Assembly: GCA_037039925.1 (NCBI GenBank)
Contig: JAXRKP010000261.1
Location: 186,001-250,000, forward strand
Direction: 5' to 3'
Source: Doris montereyensis
Taxonomy: Eukaryota > Mollusca > Gastropoda > Nudibranchia > Dorididae
DNA length: 64,000 bases
Part shown: positions 46,601 through 59,765 of the stretch, in pieces
Position numbering within the stretch: position 1 is the first letter of the stretch
How the letters are laid out: each line of letters starts with the position of its first letter
Notes under the pieces: generated by a model
What the model was told of the DNA's origin: nothing
Database searches by the model: none
What the model saw: the letters and a program-made list of their open reading frames with translations, nothing else
Program-made: the position numbers and the translations under genes

Positions 46601-46729
46601 TTGGATCGCGAGGAGTTTTCCCACGGAGGAGACTCATCCCCTTTGTTTGCAGTCATGTCAAGTCTTTTGTTAGGTAACAATCCGTCATGACGTAAACTTC
46701 ATCAATGACGTCAAGTTCTCTTAGAAGAT

Positions 46730-47320
46730 TCGTAATATGGGACATTTAGAGTTTCCCTTTTCCAGAACTAAGGTGATCTGGGGGTATTTTTTTAAATCAG
46801 AAAATTGCTATCCTAGGAAACCTCTGAAACAGCTTTTGGATTCTTTTCAAGAATACTACATATTTTATCAGTTTGCACTATTTCCTATTGTCCGTTTCCG
46901 ATGACTAGCTGCCGATCCACCCACCTGGATCAGGGAAGGAGGGGGGGGGATTGTCGTAAACTCGAGAATTGTTTTCGTCGAAATGGAACATTGGCCCCCG
47001 TCATATGGCGTTTAGATGATATGGTTGTGTTTTTCTCAGCGTTATTTGTAGTTTTTGATTGATGATTTTCACGGAGGAGACTAGTCTTATGGCTGATGGA
47101 AGAGATTTTTGAGAGGTAGACAATTGGCTAGTCATATGGCTGATCAATAGATTTTGTAATATGGGACATTTAGAGTGATCTTTTCTTGTATAGGTGTGAC
47201 TATTTTTGAAAATCAGAAACGATTGCTATCTAGAAACCTTGAATTACTTTTGGTTTCGCTATTTCTGAATGGAAGATATTTTATCAGTTTGACTATTTCC
47301 TATTTCCTGAGATAATTTCG
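46730..47320. repeat. Direct duplication, about 430 bp apart
   Basis: GTAATATGGGACATTTAGAG at 46731 and 47156. AAATCAGAAAA/CGATTGCTAT, TATTTTATCAGTTTG and CTATTTCCTATT words follow each in the same order. Confidence 0.75.
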
Positions 47321-47394
47321 ATAACCTCGTATACGTCGAAATGGCATATGAATGGCGTTTAGATGATATGGTTGTGGAATACATTTTGAGCGTT

Positions 47395-47850
47395 ATTGTA
47401 GAAATGATTGGCTAGTCATATGGCTGATGGAAGAGATTTTCATGAGAGTGTAGACTATTGGCTAGTCATATGGCTGATGGAAGAGATTTGACCAGGGTGT
47501 AGACTATTGAGATATGGCTGATGGAAGAGATTTTCATGAGAGTGTAGACTATTGGCTAGTCATATGGCTGATGGAAGAGATTTTGACCAGGGTGTAGACC
47601 AGGGCTGATGGAAGAGATTTTCATGAGAGTGTAGACTAGCCATATGGCTGATGGAAGAGATTTTCATGAGAGTGTAGACTATTGGCTAGCCATATGGCTG
47701 ATGGAAGAGATTTTCATGAGTGTAGACTATTGGCTGATGGAAGAGATTTTCCATAGACTGGCTGATGATGGAAAGATTTTCAGAGATGTAGACTATTGGC
47801 TAGCCATATGGCTGATGGAAGAGATTTTGACCAGGGTGTAGACTATCAGT
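47395..47850. repeat. Minisatellite, unit about 50 bp, about 9 copies
   Basis: GGCTAGTCATATGGCTGATG, GAAGAGATTTTCATGAGAGT, GTAGACTATT, with a TTGACCAGGG variant. An older, scattered form reaches back to about 47070. Confidence 0.95.
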
Positions 47851-47944
47851 GATGATACTACCGTAAATAAATTTGTAAGAAGGATTTTAATTGTTTACTC
47901 CTTTTTTATCATTCTTTCTTTCTTTCTGTTTGTTCCATTCCCAG

Positions 47945-48009
47945 ATTCGGCCCCTAGCCTTGCCCTTAGCATCGTTCTACTGACGAGTGCCGTGCTTGAT
48001 CCAAACTAA
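47945..48009 (+). CDS. Candidate terminal exon 4: hydrophobic GPI-signal-like C terminus
   Basis: The acceptor is TCTTTCTTTCTGTTTGTTCCATTCCCAG. With the one base carried from 44535, the frame reads DSAPSLALSIVLLTSAVLDPN and then TAA. The joined end is small residues (TGGGDSAP) followed by 13 mostly hydrophobic residues. This is the layout of a GPI-anchor signal: omega region, short spacer, hydrophobic tail at the extreme C terminus. The four charged or polar last residues are slightly unusual. Two AATAAA signals follow at 48089 and 48220. Phase, splice sites, stop and poly(A) signals all agree, which is why I favour a real gene. Confidence 0.55.
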
Positions 48010-48240
48010 TATCAAAATGTCTAGTGTTGTGACCTGATTGCTTGACCACTTTCACATTTGGTTCTAGAAATGAAAACAAAAAAACAATAATAAATTTTTC
48101 ATCCATCATCGATGCCCTTTCCTGACAAGTCGTTTTCAATGATTAGATGGGCTGTCAAACCAACACAGTCATTCTACCTTGAGGCAACGAAATGAAGTCT
48201 TGCGTTCTGACCCAGCTCAAATAAAAAATTTAAAAAAGTA
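48010..48240 (+). promoter_or_regulatory. Probable 3' UTR with AATAAA signals
   Basis: AATAAA at 48089-48094 and 48220-48225 downstream of the stop at 48007. Which is used is unknown. Confidence 0.4.
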
Positions 48241-48390
48241 ATAGTAATAATAAGATTGCCACGTAATTGATTTAGCTTGGAGAGTGGGAGAGGTAATTGA
48301 TTTGAGGTGCCTCTGTTTTGAAAGGGGGAAGGAGTTTGGGAAGAGCAAAGCTTTCATCATTGTTCCAACCACCAAGAAACTAACAACGCC

Positions 48391-48478
48391 AACATTAGGT
48401 AGAAGACAGAAGGATGAAGAGAGTTACGGTCGTCAACATTAGGTAGAAGACAGAAGGATGAAGAGAGTTATGGTCGTC
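48391..48478. repeat. Tandem duplication, 45-bp unit, 2 copies
   Basis: AACATTAGGTAGAAGACAGA, AGGATGAAGAGAGTTAYGGT, CGTC twice, one base apart in sequence. Confidence 0.95.
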
Positions 48479-48479
48479 A

Positions 48480-50214
48480 GCATTCAGTGTATTGGGCTGG
48501 CCGTTCCTATCAACGCAAAAGTGTCATGGTGACGTCATTGCATATGTTTCTGACCCATCTCCAGCGCCTTTTCTCTGTGTTTCCATTCCTTTCAAACCTT
48601 TTCCATTCCTCGCTCTATCTCAGGTCCTGAGACACAAACTGTTTTGGACATGATTTGTTTTCTTTTTTCATTTGTTATTGTTGTTATTGTTGTTGAGAAT
48701 ATGGGACAAGTTTTTATTTGGGCAACTTGTCGTGATGATTGAATTAAATTCAGCTATTACCATTTGAAAGCGTAACTCTATATTATAACAGATGATATTG
48801 TTAACAATAATATGATGGGCCAATCTCATAAAGATTTGTTAAGGTCGTAAGCACTCTGCAAGGTGTGTGAAATAGAGGTTGTTGCATTTTTAGGCTTAGC
48901 AACTGCTTATCCAAATTATTTTATGCATCTTGCTCCGTTGCAAATCTTTGTGAATTGACACAATTGGACATTGGAAAAAACTACAAATCTATACATACAA
49001 TAATATTTAGGGGTGGAGGATGGGTGGGTATACAAAGATGAACCCTTTGTCTTTGATGGTGCAAATTAAAAGCTTGAAATTGGTTCTTTAATGTTTCCAC
49101 CTGAAGGGCACATGAAAAATCCATTCACGTTTCGACGTATTCTTCATTTCTAACAAGAAAGTCATAAGTTAGGGTATGATCTTCCTTATTTGGTTGTCTG
49201 CTTTCACATTTCTATTGTAGATACATGTATGCTGATAAGGCCAATGATGGAAATTGTATTGGATGTACCATGCAAAATCAAAGCACCCCCCGCCCACCTC
49301 TCATCTTAAGCTGGATCAGGTTATTCCAAGTTGTCCGCACTTCTGCCATCTGCCCTATGTAATATAACAAGATATCGATACCCACAATGCAACTGAAATA
49401 AACGGAGAAATGTTTTTTTAGAGTTCAATCAAATTGTTTCAATTCCCCAGCTCTATTGCTTCATCTTGTTCCTTTAGCTTTGTTCACTTTCATGTTTTGG
49501 TCAAAGAAAAGAAAACAAAACAAAACAAACAAATAAACAAACAAACAAACCGCAAGGCTTTCATTTTTGTGAAAAAGATTTCACCTACTCTATAAAAAGT
49601 GACATGTCTCGTCTTGAAATGATACTTGAAAGTATCTTGTTTTTTCACATGTAATTGTGTCACTCCATTTGCCCTTATCATAAACCAGAAAACAGAAAAT
49701 TATGATACAGGGTCTTAGATGTAACATATTTTAACGCCCATGAGATAATGTTAACATGTTGTGTATATGTGTTATAGAGGAAATACTCTATTTCCCTGGC
49801 ACCTGCTTGGCCTGTGGTACTGTTCTTGGCTGTGTTGGAAAATAATTGTGAAAAGAATTCATATCATTTTTAATCCAATGTTGTTGTTTCTTCTCTGGTC
49901 CATCGCTAGAGACAATTATGTTGCTGGCTTCATGATCCTAATTTGCATTATTTCTTTCTCGTTTTTTTGGTACCTGTCTGGTTGCTTTGTATGCTTCACT
50001 GATTGTCCTTACTTCGCTATTTGCTTTGATTGGTGTGGAATTAAGACTTTTTTTATCTCACGGAAGTGGGCATAGCGTGTCTGCGATTTTTGTCATCCTC
50101 TCTGTTTTTGGTACATCATCATGCTTTGGCTTAATGTTTTACTGCATACATTGAACATTGAGAGCTCATCCTTTGAGTTTTTATTTAGAATTAGCTAAAG
50201 CAATGGGACTGTGT
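48480..50214. other. Apparently single-copy DNA, no gene assigned
   Basis: AT-rich DNA with a short AAAC run at 49505-49550. The plus frame at 49761-50075 is a T-rich, aromatic translation with no motif and no splice support. Confidence 0.45.
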
Positions 50215-50975
50215 TTTGAACGTTTGTTCCTAGACACGTTTTGTTCCTAGACACGTTTTGTTTCTAGACACGTTTTATTCCTAGACACGTTTTGTTTACT
50301 AGACACGTCCTAGACACGTTTTGTTTACTAGACACGTTTTGTTTCTAGACACGTTTTGTTTCTCTTAGTTCCTACACGTTTTGTTTACTAGACACGTTTT
50401 TTCTAGACACGTTTTGTTTACTAGACACGTTTTGTTTAGACACGTTTTGTTTACTAGACACGTTTTGTTTCTAGACACGTTTTGTTTACTAGACACGTTT
50501 TGTTTACTAGACACGTTTTGTTTCTAGACACGTTTTGTTTACTAGACACGTTTTGTTTCTAGACACGTTTGTTTCTAGACACGTTTTGTTTCTAGACACG
50601 TTTTGTTCCTAGACACGTTTTGTTTAGACTAGACACGTTTTGTTTCTAGACACGTTTTGTTTCTAGACACTTTGTTTCTAGACACGTTTTGTTCCTAGAC
50701 ACGTTTTGTTCTAGACTAGACACGTTTTGTTTCTAGACACGTTTTGTTTCTAGACACGTTTTGTTCCTAGACACGTTTTGTTCCTAGACACGTTTTGTTT
50801 AGACTTTTGACACGTTTTGTTTCTAGACACGTTTTTTCTAGTTTTGCTTCTAGACACGTTTTGTTCCTAGACACGTTTTGTTCTAGACACGTAGACACGT
50901 TTTGTTCCTAGACACGTTTTGTTTCTAGACACGTTTTGTTTCTAGACACGTTTTGTTTCTAGACACGTTTCGTTT
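50215..50975. repeat. Minisatellite, unit 17-18 bp, about 42 copies
   Basis: Unit: TAGACACGTTTTGTTTC, with CTAGACACG, TTTACTAG and TCCTAG junction variants. Confidence 0.97.
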
Positions 50976-51093
50976 TACTGTTTTACGTCTTCTTGCATCA
51001 CTTTTATTGCAGTGTACACTTCTATTGCTATCATCATCTTCATGGTCGTTTTCACCCTCCCAGACTTAAAAGTGAATGACGGCTTATTAGACC

Positions 51094-51165
51094 ACCAAAT
51101 TTATCGTCATCATCATCATCATCATCATCATCATGATCATCATCATCATCACCACCATCGTAATT
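51094..51165. repeat. (CAT)n microsatellite
   Basis: ATC/CAT run giving a poly-His frame. Confidence 0.95.
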
Positions 51166-51171
51166 ATTGTC

Positions 51172-51330
51172 ATCATTACCATTTGATTTCATCATTCACA
51201 TCATCGCCACCACCACATCACCATTACCATTTGATTTCATCATTCACATCATCACCACCACCACATCATCATTACCATTTGATTTCATCATTCACATCAT
51301 CACCACCACCACATCACCATTACCATCACA
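51172..51330. repeat. Tandem repeat, unit about 54 bp, 3 copies
   Basis: CATTACCATTTGATTTCATC, ATTCACATCATCACCACCAC, CACATCAC. A triplet-based unit, likely grown from the CAT run beside it. Confidence 0.93.
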
Positions 51331-51399
51331 GACGTGCCGGATAAGGGCATCACTACCAACATCACCATTTTCGATGGCATCATTTTTGTGTGCAGTATG

Positions 51400-51823
51400 T
51401 TATGTGTGCATGTGTGTCTGTGTATGTGTGCAAGCCTATAATGTTTTATACCATTTATTACCACTGCATGTGCATAAATCATAAGAAAGCCAGCATTGTC
51501 TTGTATCATTAAAACCATGACTTTGCTGTCAATACCTTATTGAAACCTATTCTCTCTTCAAAGTTACTGGAAATTCTTTAATGATAATGCAATGGATATT
51601 TTTATATGTTACTATAAAGTACGACTTTTTTGTTCATTTTCTTTTCTATTTTTAAATAAATTTTTTTGGCCTATCCAATTCAATGCCATATCATTCCTGA
51701 GGTGTTTGTGTCTTTTTCATGTCTGTCATTTGTGAATGCACTTTAGAATTTTTTTAATGTTATTGAGGGACCTATATTATGACTGCGTTGTTTAAGTGTT
51801 CTATGATAAAAAGATTTGGGTTA

Positions 51824-51866
<43 letters not shown>

Positions 51867-52145
51867 GTTTTTAGATTACAAGCAAATGTAATTTTGAGGA
51901 TGTGGATCTAGTTGAATTTTACATCACAATGTTTCTTGCGTTCATCTTATTTTATTCTTTAATTGTATAGGCCTTTTTCTTGTTTAGATGTCTTTGTTTA
52001 AGTTAAAATCTCTTCATCACATTTTGCTATTATTGCTATTTCATTATAATTCTTAAATTTGATGAGTTAATTTCAAGTTTTTACAGATTTCTTTAGTCAA
52101 CATTATTCTTAGTTCACTCTCTTTGCCTGATGACATTAGCCTTCA
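51400..52145. other. Unassigned AT-rich DNA
   Basis: No gene seen. It contains a short ATT run at 51823-51866. Confidence 0.5.
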
Positions 52146-52154
52146 TTAGGCTCG

Positions 52155-52885
<731 letters not shown>

Positions 52886-52899
52886 TTTTTTTATTATCA

Positions 52900-55795
52900 T
52901 TATTTTTTTTTTAATTGAATTATTTTTCTTAGTGAATAATGTGTGTGTTTGTGTGAATATGGGTGCATGCAACTATCGTAACACTGTCTTTGTTGAGTGT
53001 GGGGTCTTTTTTTATATTGATTTTTAAATTATTAATTCACCAATTAATTCATCATAATAATATGGTGTGTTACTGACATGAACATTCCACAATTTTGAAA
53101 TGTTGCCATTGAAAAGCTTAGTAAGATATGGATATTGATCCCAAGAAAATTGTGTCTCCTTTCCAACTGTATTGTATAATTCCTGAGATGGGGAGAGGGT
53201 TAGAGGAGAATGCTTATGTAGCAATTTGTATTCTTTTGTCTGATTTTTTTAGCAGAATATTTTGTTTTAGATTCAATGTCGAAAGGTATACTATTATGTT
53301 TTTTGTTTTTTATGAAAAGATAAATACACATGTATAATCAAATTTGAATAAAACGTAAGCTTATCTACATGTAAAATGAAGAAACTCGATTAACGATTTA
53401 CGAATATGGTTGGCTCAAATGTGACATAGAAAATAGAGCTGTGATTTCTTCTTTCTAGAACAGTTCCCCCATTTAGCCTAAATAGTAGGTAATTACTTTT
53501 CTTTCTGGGAAGAAACTATGACAAAAACTTTTCCTGTGTCACATTCATGAATAGTCAATGTCAGCAATTTATTAATGCACACGTTTAGACTACAGGATAA
53601 AAACACCTCGCATATGGAGGCAGTCTGGCAGATATTCAGAAACTACTTGCTGCTTGTGATGTCATCATTTCTTAAAAACAGCTTGTGACTAATTTCTCAT
53701 ATCTTTTGGTTGTGACTTTGTACAAATCTTAAGTTTGATTTTCCTTGTTTCATCAAATATGTAATTAACATATATATTATATAATAATTTAATTACTTTC
53801 AATGTGATGAAACAGATTATCAAATTAGACTACATTGGAGAAGATAAAATGAGATTGTTTTCCTTTGTTATTTGAAAAATGAATGCTTGTTTTGTGTTTT
53901 TTCAAGTTTTATTATTTTTCTTTTGCTGTTATTCTCTTCGATTTGTACTGCATTATAACCTTTTTTTTTTAAATGTTGTCCCCATTTTATATGGAAGGTT
54001 TTGGTCAATGAATAAATGGCTGTTGATTGACACTCTATTTCATTCCTACAATAAGTTTATTTCTGATTTCAGCGGCATCTCTGGTAAATTGTGTGTGCTT
54101 CAAATGTCAAAACATTGTGAGTTGCATTAAAATTAACTCTAATGTGCTTAAACGCCTCTACGTCTTGTCTTTGTAACTGCAGGCTCTGCTGTCTGTGACG
54201 CCAGGCTATGTTATTTTATTAGAAATAGAGTTGCTTTTCTTTCACTGTTTGCATTACCTGTTAGTTTTGAACTTTGTGAGTGCCCTTTTCCTGTGCACTC
54301 ATTACTACTAAAAATTTTTATTGCAATCTTTGCCAATGCTTACTTTCTCAGTATTTTTTCAGGTTGCAAGGCTTAGATATGAATTGCTTATTTGATATTT
54401 ATTTTAGATTATGTATTATTCTTGACATTTTGATGTGTCTAAAATTATTCCTGATTGATAAAGTTCATAGAAAAAAATAATACACATTTATTGAATGCAA
54501 TTTGTTGACAGTAAATTTTGTTACGTTTTTCCGTATTTAATGATCGGAGGATGCTTCTAACTGTGTAGATTTTTGTATTTTGGACCTGGCATTGAATATA
54601 AAAGGATATAATTTGTCTCTTTTTTCAACGACTCTCTTGCTGTAACCATCAAACAAGTGAAGCCCAATTACACACTCTTGGATTTGCACTTCCCTTAGAG
54701 AGACATGAAAGTGTATAATAGAATTGATCAGATTTCATTTTCAGTAGTTCTCAGATTCACTCAACATTCCAAAGTGGATAACAGGTCATGCTTGTACAGT
54801 GTGAGATAAACTGCCAGCTAATGTGTTTGCTGCGAATTCTAATACCTGAGCGATAGGTAGGCTACATCCGGCGATAAAAGTAGTTTCTCTTATTTTTTCT
54901 TCTTCGAAACAAAGGATACGTCATCATAGGCCAAATCATACATGTTGTATGTGAAATTTGGTCTCTATTTCCTCGTTCTTTTTGTCCCACCTATTACTTT
55001 CTCTATGTGGTGGCAGTGAAAATTTTCGATTTACGTAACATCACAACAGGTGTTATTTCCCTTCCTTTACATCTGTTCTTTTGTTTCCAGCCTCTTTGGC
55101 TCTTTCCTTGTTCAGTCTTCTTCCTTATATTCACCCCCCCCCCCCTCCACGCCAGGGAAATTGTTGACGGATCCCATAAAAGAAAACACTTTCTTTTAGG
55201 AAATAATTGATGTATGCTCTTACTTGCGTGAAAGATCCCTTGTCAATTTTAATTTGGCGTGTTTTATAATGCGAAATTGTAGATGTCTGAACCAAGACCG
55301 CACTGTTGCGGCCATTAGGAAAGGAAATACTCTGAAAGGTACATCCTGTATGAGTGATCTTTATCTTTTGTTTGTTTGTATGTCATTATGTTTGTTTGGT
55401 TTGTTTCTTTAGGGGTCTGATGACTTGTTTCCAATTTTTGTAACAGTACTTTTACTCTCATGTGTTTGTTTTAGGTCAACTACTGTTATGAAAGTGTGTC
55501 CTTTGTCTCTGCTTACTTGTTCCAAGCCTTCAGATGTCTTTGCCTTTTTTTTTTTAATTATGTAAAACAAATTGAAATGCTTTGCTTCTAGTTCATCTTA
55601 TAGATATTGATGATAATATGAAAGACACTACCATTATCTCGCCATTTATTGTGTTAACTATGAACGGCCATGTTTTTATTCAAATTAAACTTTTTTTTTC
55701 CAATGAAATAAACATCGTTGTTCATCTTTCTTTTCTTTGTTTTTTTGGGGTATTGATTTGGACAGTTCTATTATGTCATATTTTTTTGTATTGAA
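52900..55795. other. T-rich DNA, apparently single-copy, no gene assigned
   Basis: Nearly 3 kb without recognisable repeats or families. Possible acceptors exist (for example TTTCTGATTTCAG at 54072) but I cannot build a coding exon. Poly-C at 55134-55145. It could be intronic or a long UTR. Confidence 0.45.
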
Positions 55796-56155
55796 TTTTG
55801 TCTTGTTTGTTGCTGTTGTTTTGGGGTTGTTGCTTTTTTAAGGAGGTGAGTGTTTGTGTGTGTTTTTTTAGGATTATTTTTTGCTGTTTGTTTGTTGTTT
55901 TATGCTGTTTTGTTGTGTTTTGTTTTGTTTTTGTTTTTTGTTGTGTTTTTTTTTTTGGGGGGGGGCGGTTTGTTTGTTTGTTGTTTTCTTTTGTTGTTGT
56001 TTGGGGGGGGGTTGTTTGTTGTTTTGTTTTTGTTTGTTGTTGTTTTTTGGGGTTGGGGTTTGTTTGTTTCTGTTTTGTTTTTTTGTTTTTTTGGGGAGGG
56101 TTTCGGGGTTTTGTTTGTTGTTTTTTTGTGGGGGGGGGAGGGGCGGGGGGTGTGA
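55796..56155. repeat. T/G-only low-complexity tract
   Basis: Almost pure T and G on the plus strand (TTTG, TTGTT and G8-G10 runs). Strongly strand-asymmetric. Open frames on both strands are artefacts. Confidence 0.9.
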
Positions 56156-56811
56156 CATTCAAGCTGAGAGTTAAAATGTTGCCAATACACAACTCAGCTC
56201 ATAACGTGTCCTTATATTGACGTGCCTGGGGCATCAGACATGGGACGTTCTATGTCCTCGTCCTTCAGGACAACGTCCATTCCTGGTCGGGGTTTGGTGG
56301 CTTGCGTGGCTCAGCCACGCGGAGAGTTATACCAGCGGGAGCTTAAGCTCTTGGCAGGGTCACCCAAGCTGCACAGGTCGAAGGGTAGAGGTCAGACTAA
56401 TGTGGACTCATTTGGTAGACAGGACTCGCAAATCAGGACGCAGCCTGTCTTCAGGAGTGAATCTCCAAATTCAATCCCGATCCTTCGGGATGGGGGATTG
56501 GCGAAGGACTAACAACCCCTCCCATAAAACAAGTACGTTACAGAAACGCCGAGAGGAAAACTGCAACTCCAAGTCTTGGCAAAGGTAGGCAGTCCACTAG
56601 GACTAAGTATGAAGCGTTTCAGTGAAAGCCGAAAGGAAGCTGGTGGGCCGATGGCTCTACTCTCACGCAGTTATTTATCTTTTTAAAAATTGCTAATAGA
56701 TCTATATCTATAGTCATCTTCTTTGTCATACTACTATCGGGACATCTATCACATTGTGTGATGCCTGAGGTAGTACTTAGATCTAGATTCTAGATATTTC
56801 TCGTTTGTTGT

Positions 56812-56838
56812 CTGACGAAGGGTTATACCCGAAACGTC
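56812..56838 (+). ncRNA. Hammerhead-ribozyme-like core (weak)
   Basis: CTGACGA, a 4-bp stem (GGGT-TAT-ACCC), then GAAAC-GTC: the order and identity of the conserved hammerhead core (CUGANGA, stem II, GAAA, UH). One extra A precedes stem II, helix I would be only 2-3 bp and helix III is minimal. Penelope-like retroelements are known to carry minimal hammerheads. No Penelope coding sequence is seen here. Confidence 0.27.
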
Positions 56839-56894
56839 ACGTGTTTTGTTCTGTCTTTATTAGTGGAGTTGTCACTTATTGTCACATTTCGCCC

Positions 56895-57655
56895 AGGACA
56901 AACACGTAGCTTGGCACGTGGAACACGTGAACCATGTTCGAAGAGGGAAGACAACTCAGATAGCCGCACAAATGCGGTCATACAACTTATAGGTTTTGGG
57001 TCTTTGTGAAACAAGGTGGACTGAGGTAGGGCAACTTCGCTTCACCACAGGAGACCTTTTCATTTACTCCGGACACCAATAGGAAGATGCCTCCCACACT
57101 GAGGGAGTTGGTATAATGATTTCACCAGCAGCAGCTAAATCGATGTTAGAAAGAAATGCCATATCCTCCAGAATAATCACTGCCAGATTCTTCACTAAAT
57201 CCCGTAAAATTTTGATGATCCAATGTTATGCACCAACGAATGCAGCAGAGAAACGAACAGAAAGAAGAGTTTTATAAACAGTTGCAAGATGTGATAAATC
57301 AAAAAACAAAGAAAGATGTCTTGATCTTGATGGGCGACCTAAATGCTAAAATCGGAAGCGACAACACTGGCAGAGAGCTTTGTTTAGGCAAAGCAGGTCT
57401 GGGAGTAAGGAATAAAATGGAGAAATATTTAGTGAGTTTTGCATGTTTAATGGACTTGTGGTTGGGGAAGCATCTTCCCGCATAAAACAGTACACAAGGT
57501 TACCTGGGTGTCTCCAGATTGTCAGATCGAGAATCAAATTGATCGCATTTGCACAGGCAGTAGGTTTAGAAAATCCATGTGATGTTCGAAACAAGAGAGG
57601 TGCTGACGTTGGCTCTGATCATTACTTACTAGTATCTTTCGATCGAAGTTAAAGA
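56895..57655 (+). pseudogene. LINE C endonuclease domain (broken)
   Basis: APE-type endonuclease. Blocks in order: a W-N-T-R start (LARGTRE-like, frame-shifted, near 56910), ETRWTEVGQLRFTTGD near 57008, IQCYAPTNAAEKR (57220), DVLILMGDLNAKIGSDNTG (57315, with the G-D-x-N-A motif intact), GEASSRIKQYTRLPG (57465) and RGADVGSDHYLLVSFDRS (57597, with the catalytic SDH). Stops at 57031, 57079 and 57485 and frame changes split it. It would cleave target DNA for LINE insertion. Confidence 0.84.
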
Positions 57656-58229
57656 ACTACAAAAAATGAAATGTTATGAAACTGGCTTTTAAATACAACA
57701 CTGAGCTATTACAGGACTAAGAAAGATTACGCACCATTAGCAAACCTTATCCAAGAGGATTTTTCGGTAGAACAGGCATGGAAAATCACTTGCAATGAAA
57801 TACTGGGTAAGAAAACAAGATAATACAAGGATTTGATAACATTAGAAACAATGCAAAAGATAAAAATCAGAAAGGACTTAAAATCAAAGGTAAACAACAG
57901 CAAGACGAGAGCATCAAAAGCTAAGACACAGGAAGAATATTATATGGCTCATAAAGAAGTAGAAAAAGCGTGAAGCAGACAAGAAAACACCAAGAAGAAC
58001 TTGTCCAGCAAACAGAAGCAGCAGCAGGTCAAAAGAATATAAAAAAGCTGTAGAAATTACACGAACACTTGCTGGGACAAGGCGTACTATTGAGCAACCA
58101 GTTCAAAACGAAGAAGGGAAAATATTAACTATTGCAAAAGATTAACTACACATATGGAGAGACTACTTTGAAGAGCTCCTCAACCGTCCTACACCCAGTG
58201 ATCCTCAAGACATCCCACAAGCATAGACA

Positions 58230-59765
58230 ATGTTGGAAATCAATACAGATCCACCATCAAAAAGAGATATCCAAAATGCTGTAGCAAAACTCAAAAATAA
58301 CAAAGCACCGGGACCAGATGATATACCCCCTGAAGCATTAAAGGCAGCCAGCGGAACAACCGTAGACATGCCCCATAAACTTTATCACAAGATTTGGAAA
58401 ACAGGAGAGGTCCTAAAAGACTGGAACATCGATATATTGTAAAATTATCAAAGAAAGGAAACCTTAGAGACTGCAAGAACTGGCGAGGTATTAACATTTT
58501 ATCCATACCGGGAAAAATCTTCAATGGAATATTATCAGAAAGGATGAATAAGGAGATTGATAGACGTCTCAGAGAAGAACAGGCAGGATTCAGACATGGC
58601 TGTTCATGCACAGATCACATATGCACCTTACGTATTATAATTGAACAATTAATCGAATGGAATTCCCCACTTTATATTAACTTCATCGACATGGAAAAAC
58701 CTTTGATAGTGTAGACCGTAGAACAATGTGAAAACTACTCAAATATCATGGAATCCCATCCAAAATAGTTAGTTTACTACAGTCAACATATGATTCTTCA
58801 ACATGTCAAATCATTCACAATAGAACCCTTACAAAACCCTTCAATATACTAACTGGAGTCAAGCAAGGATGTCCATTATCACCGTTCTTTTTCTTGATGA
58901 CAATGGATTGTGTCATGTCAAAAACAACAGACACATAACAGGAATTCAATGGTCTTTGACTCATCAACTGAAAGTCAGTGAAAGATATTGATGTTGTCGA
59001 CGATGTAGCACTTCTTTCTCATCGACATAATGATGTCGAGGAATAAACTAACAGAATGGCCAAGGAAGCAGCGAAACTGGGAAGGAATATAAACAAAGGA
59101 AAACTAAAGTTCTCAGAGTTAATAACTTTAATAATAACAATATCTCACTTGTCGGCCAGTTCACACATTTGGGCAGTGTCGTAAGCAAAACAACAGGGAC
59201 AGACCAGGATATCAGCGCCAGAATTGGGAAGGCGACAGCAGCTATTAGGACCCTAAGACCATTTTGGGAATTCACAAACCGCATCCCTAAAAACAAAAAC
59301 CTGTATTTTCAACACAAAGATACAATCAGTCATTCTGTATACCTGTGAAACATGGCGCATCACTAAAAAATCCACTAGAAGACTTCAAGCATTTATTAGC
59401 AGATGCCTGAGACAAACCCTATACATCAAATGGTTTGATAAAACTACAAACGAAGAACTTTGGGAAAAGACATATCGAGAACCGATAGAAGTACAGATTA
59501 AGAGAAGGAAATGGGGATGGCTTGGACACAGCTTTCGAAAATCATCAGAAAACATAACGCGTTAAAGCCTTAAAATAGAATCCACAAGGAAATAGAGGTC
59601 GAGGGAGACCAAAGACCAAATGGAGGAGGTCAACTCTGCAGGAAGCTCGGCAAATGAGCCTTTCCTGGAACGAGACAGAGATGGTGGCGCAGGACAGAAT
59701 GAAATGGAGAGACCTCATTGGCGACCTATGCCCCGCCTGGGGTACAAGGATAGAAGTCAAGTAAG
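58230..59765 (+). pseudogene. LINE C reverse transcriptase and tail (broken)
   Basis: Visible blocks: NNKAPGPDDIPPEALKA (58295), WRGINILSIPGKIFNGIL (58480), EEQAGFRHGCSCTDHICTLR (58575), INFIDMEKPL (58675, where the usual KAFD Asp block is disrupted by a frameshift) and GVKQGCPLSPFFFL (58855). DIDVVDDVALLSH follows (58985), where the catalytic FADD reads VVDD. Then QFTHLGSVVSKTTGTD (59155), RRKWGWLGHSF (59500) and RGRPKTKWRRS (59600). The altered FADD box and stops at 58440, 58713 and 59565 show that it is dead. Confidence 0.85.

Noticed and set aside
49761..50075. 104-residue hydrophobic plus-strand frame
   Set aside because: T-rich DNA yields aromatic/hydrophobic frames by chance; no splice sites or motifs support it.
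55776..56220. Cys/Phe/Val-rich plus frame and Lys/Pro/Gln-rich minus frame
   Set aside because: Both follow from the T/G-only tract; no start, splice or family evidence.
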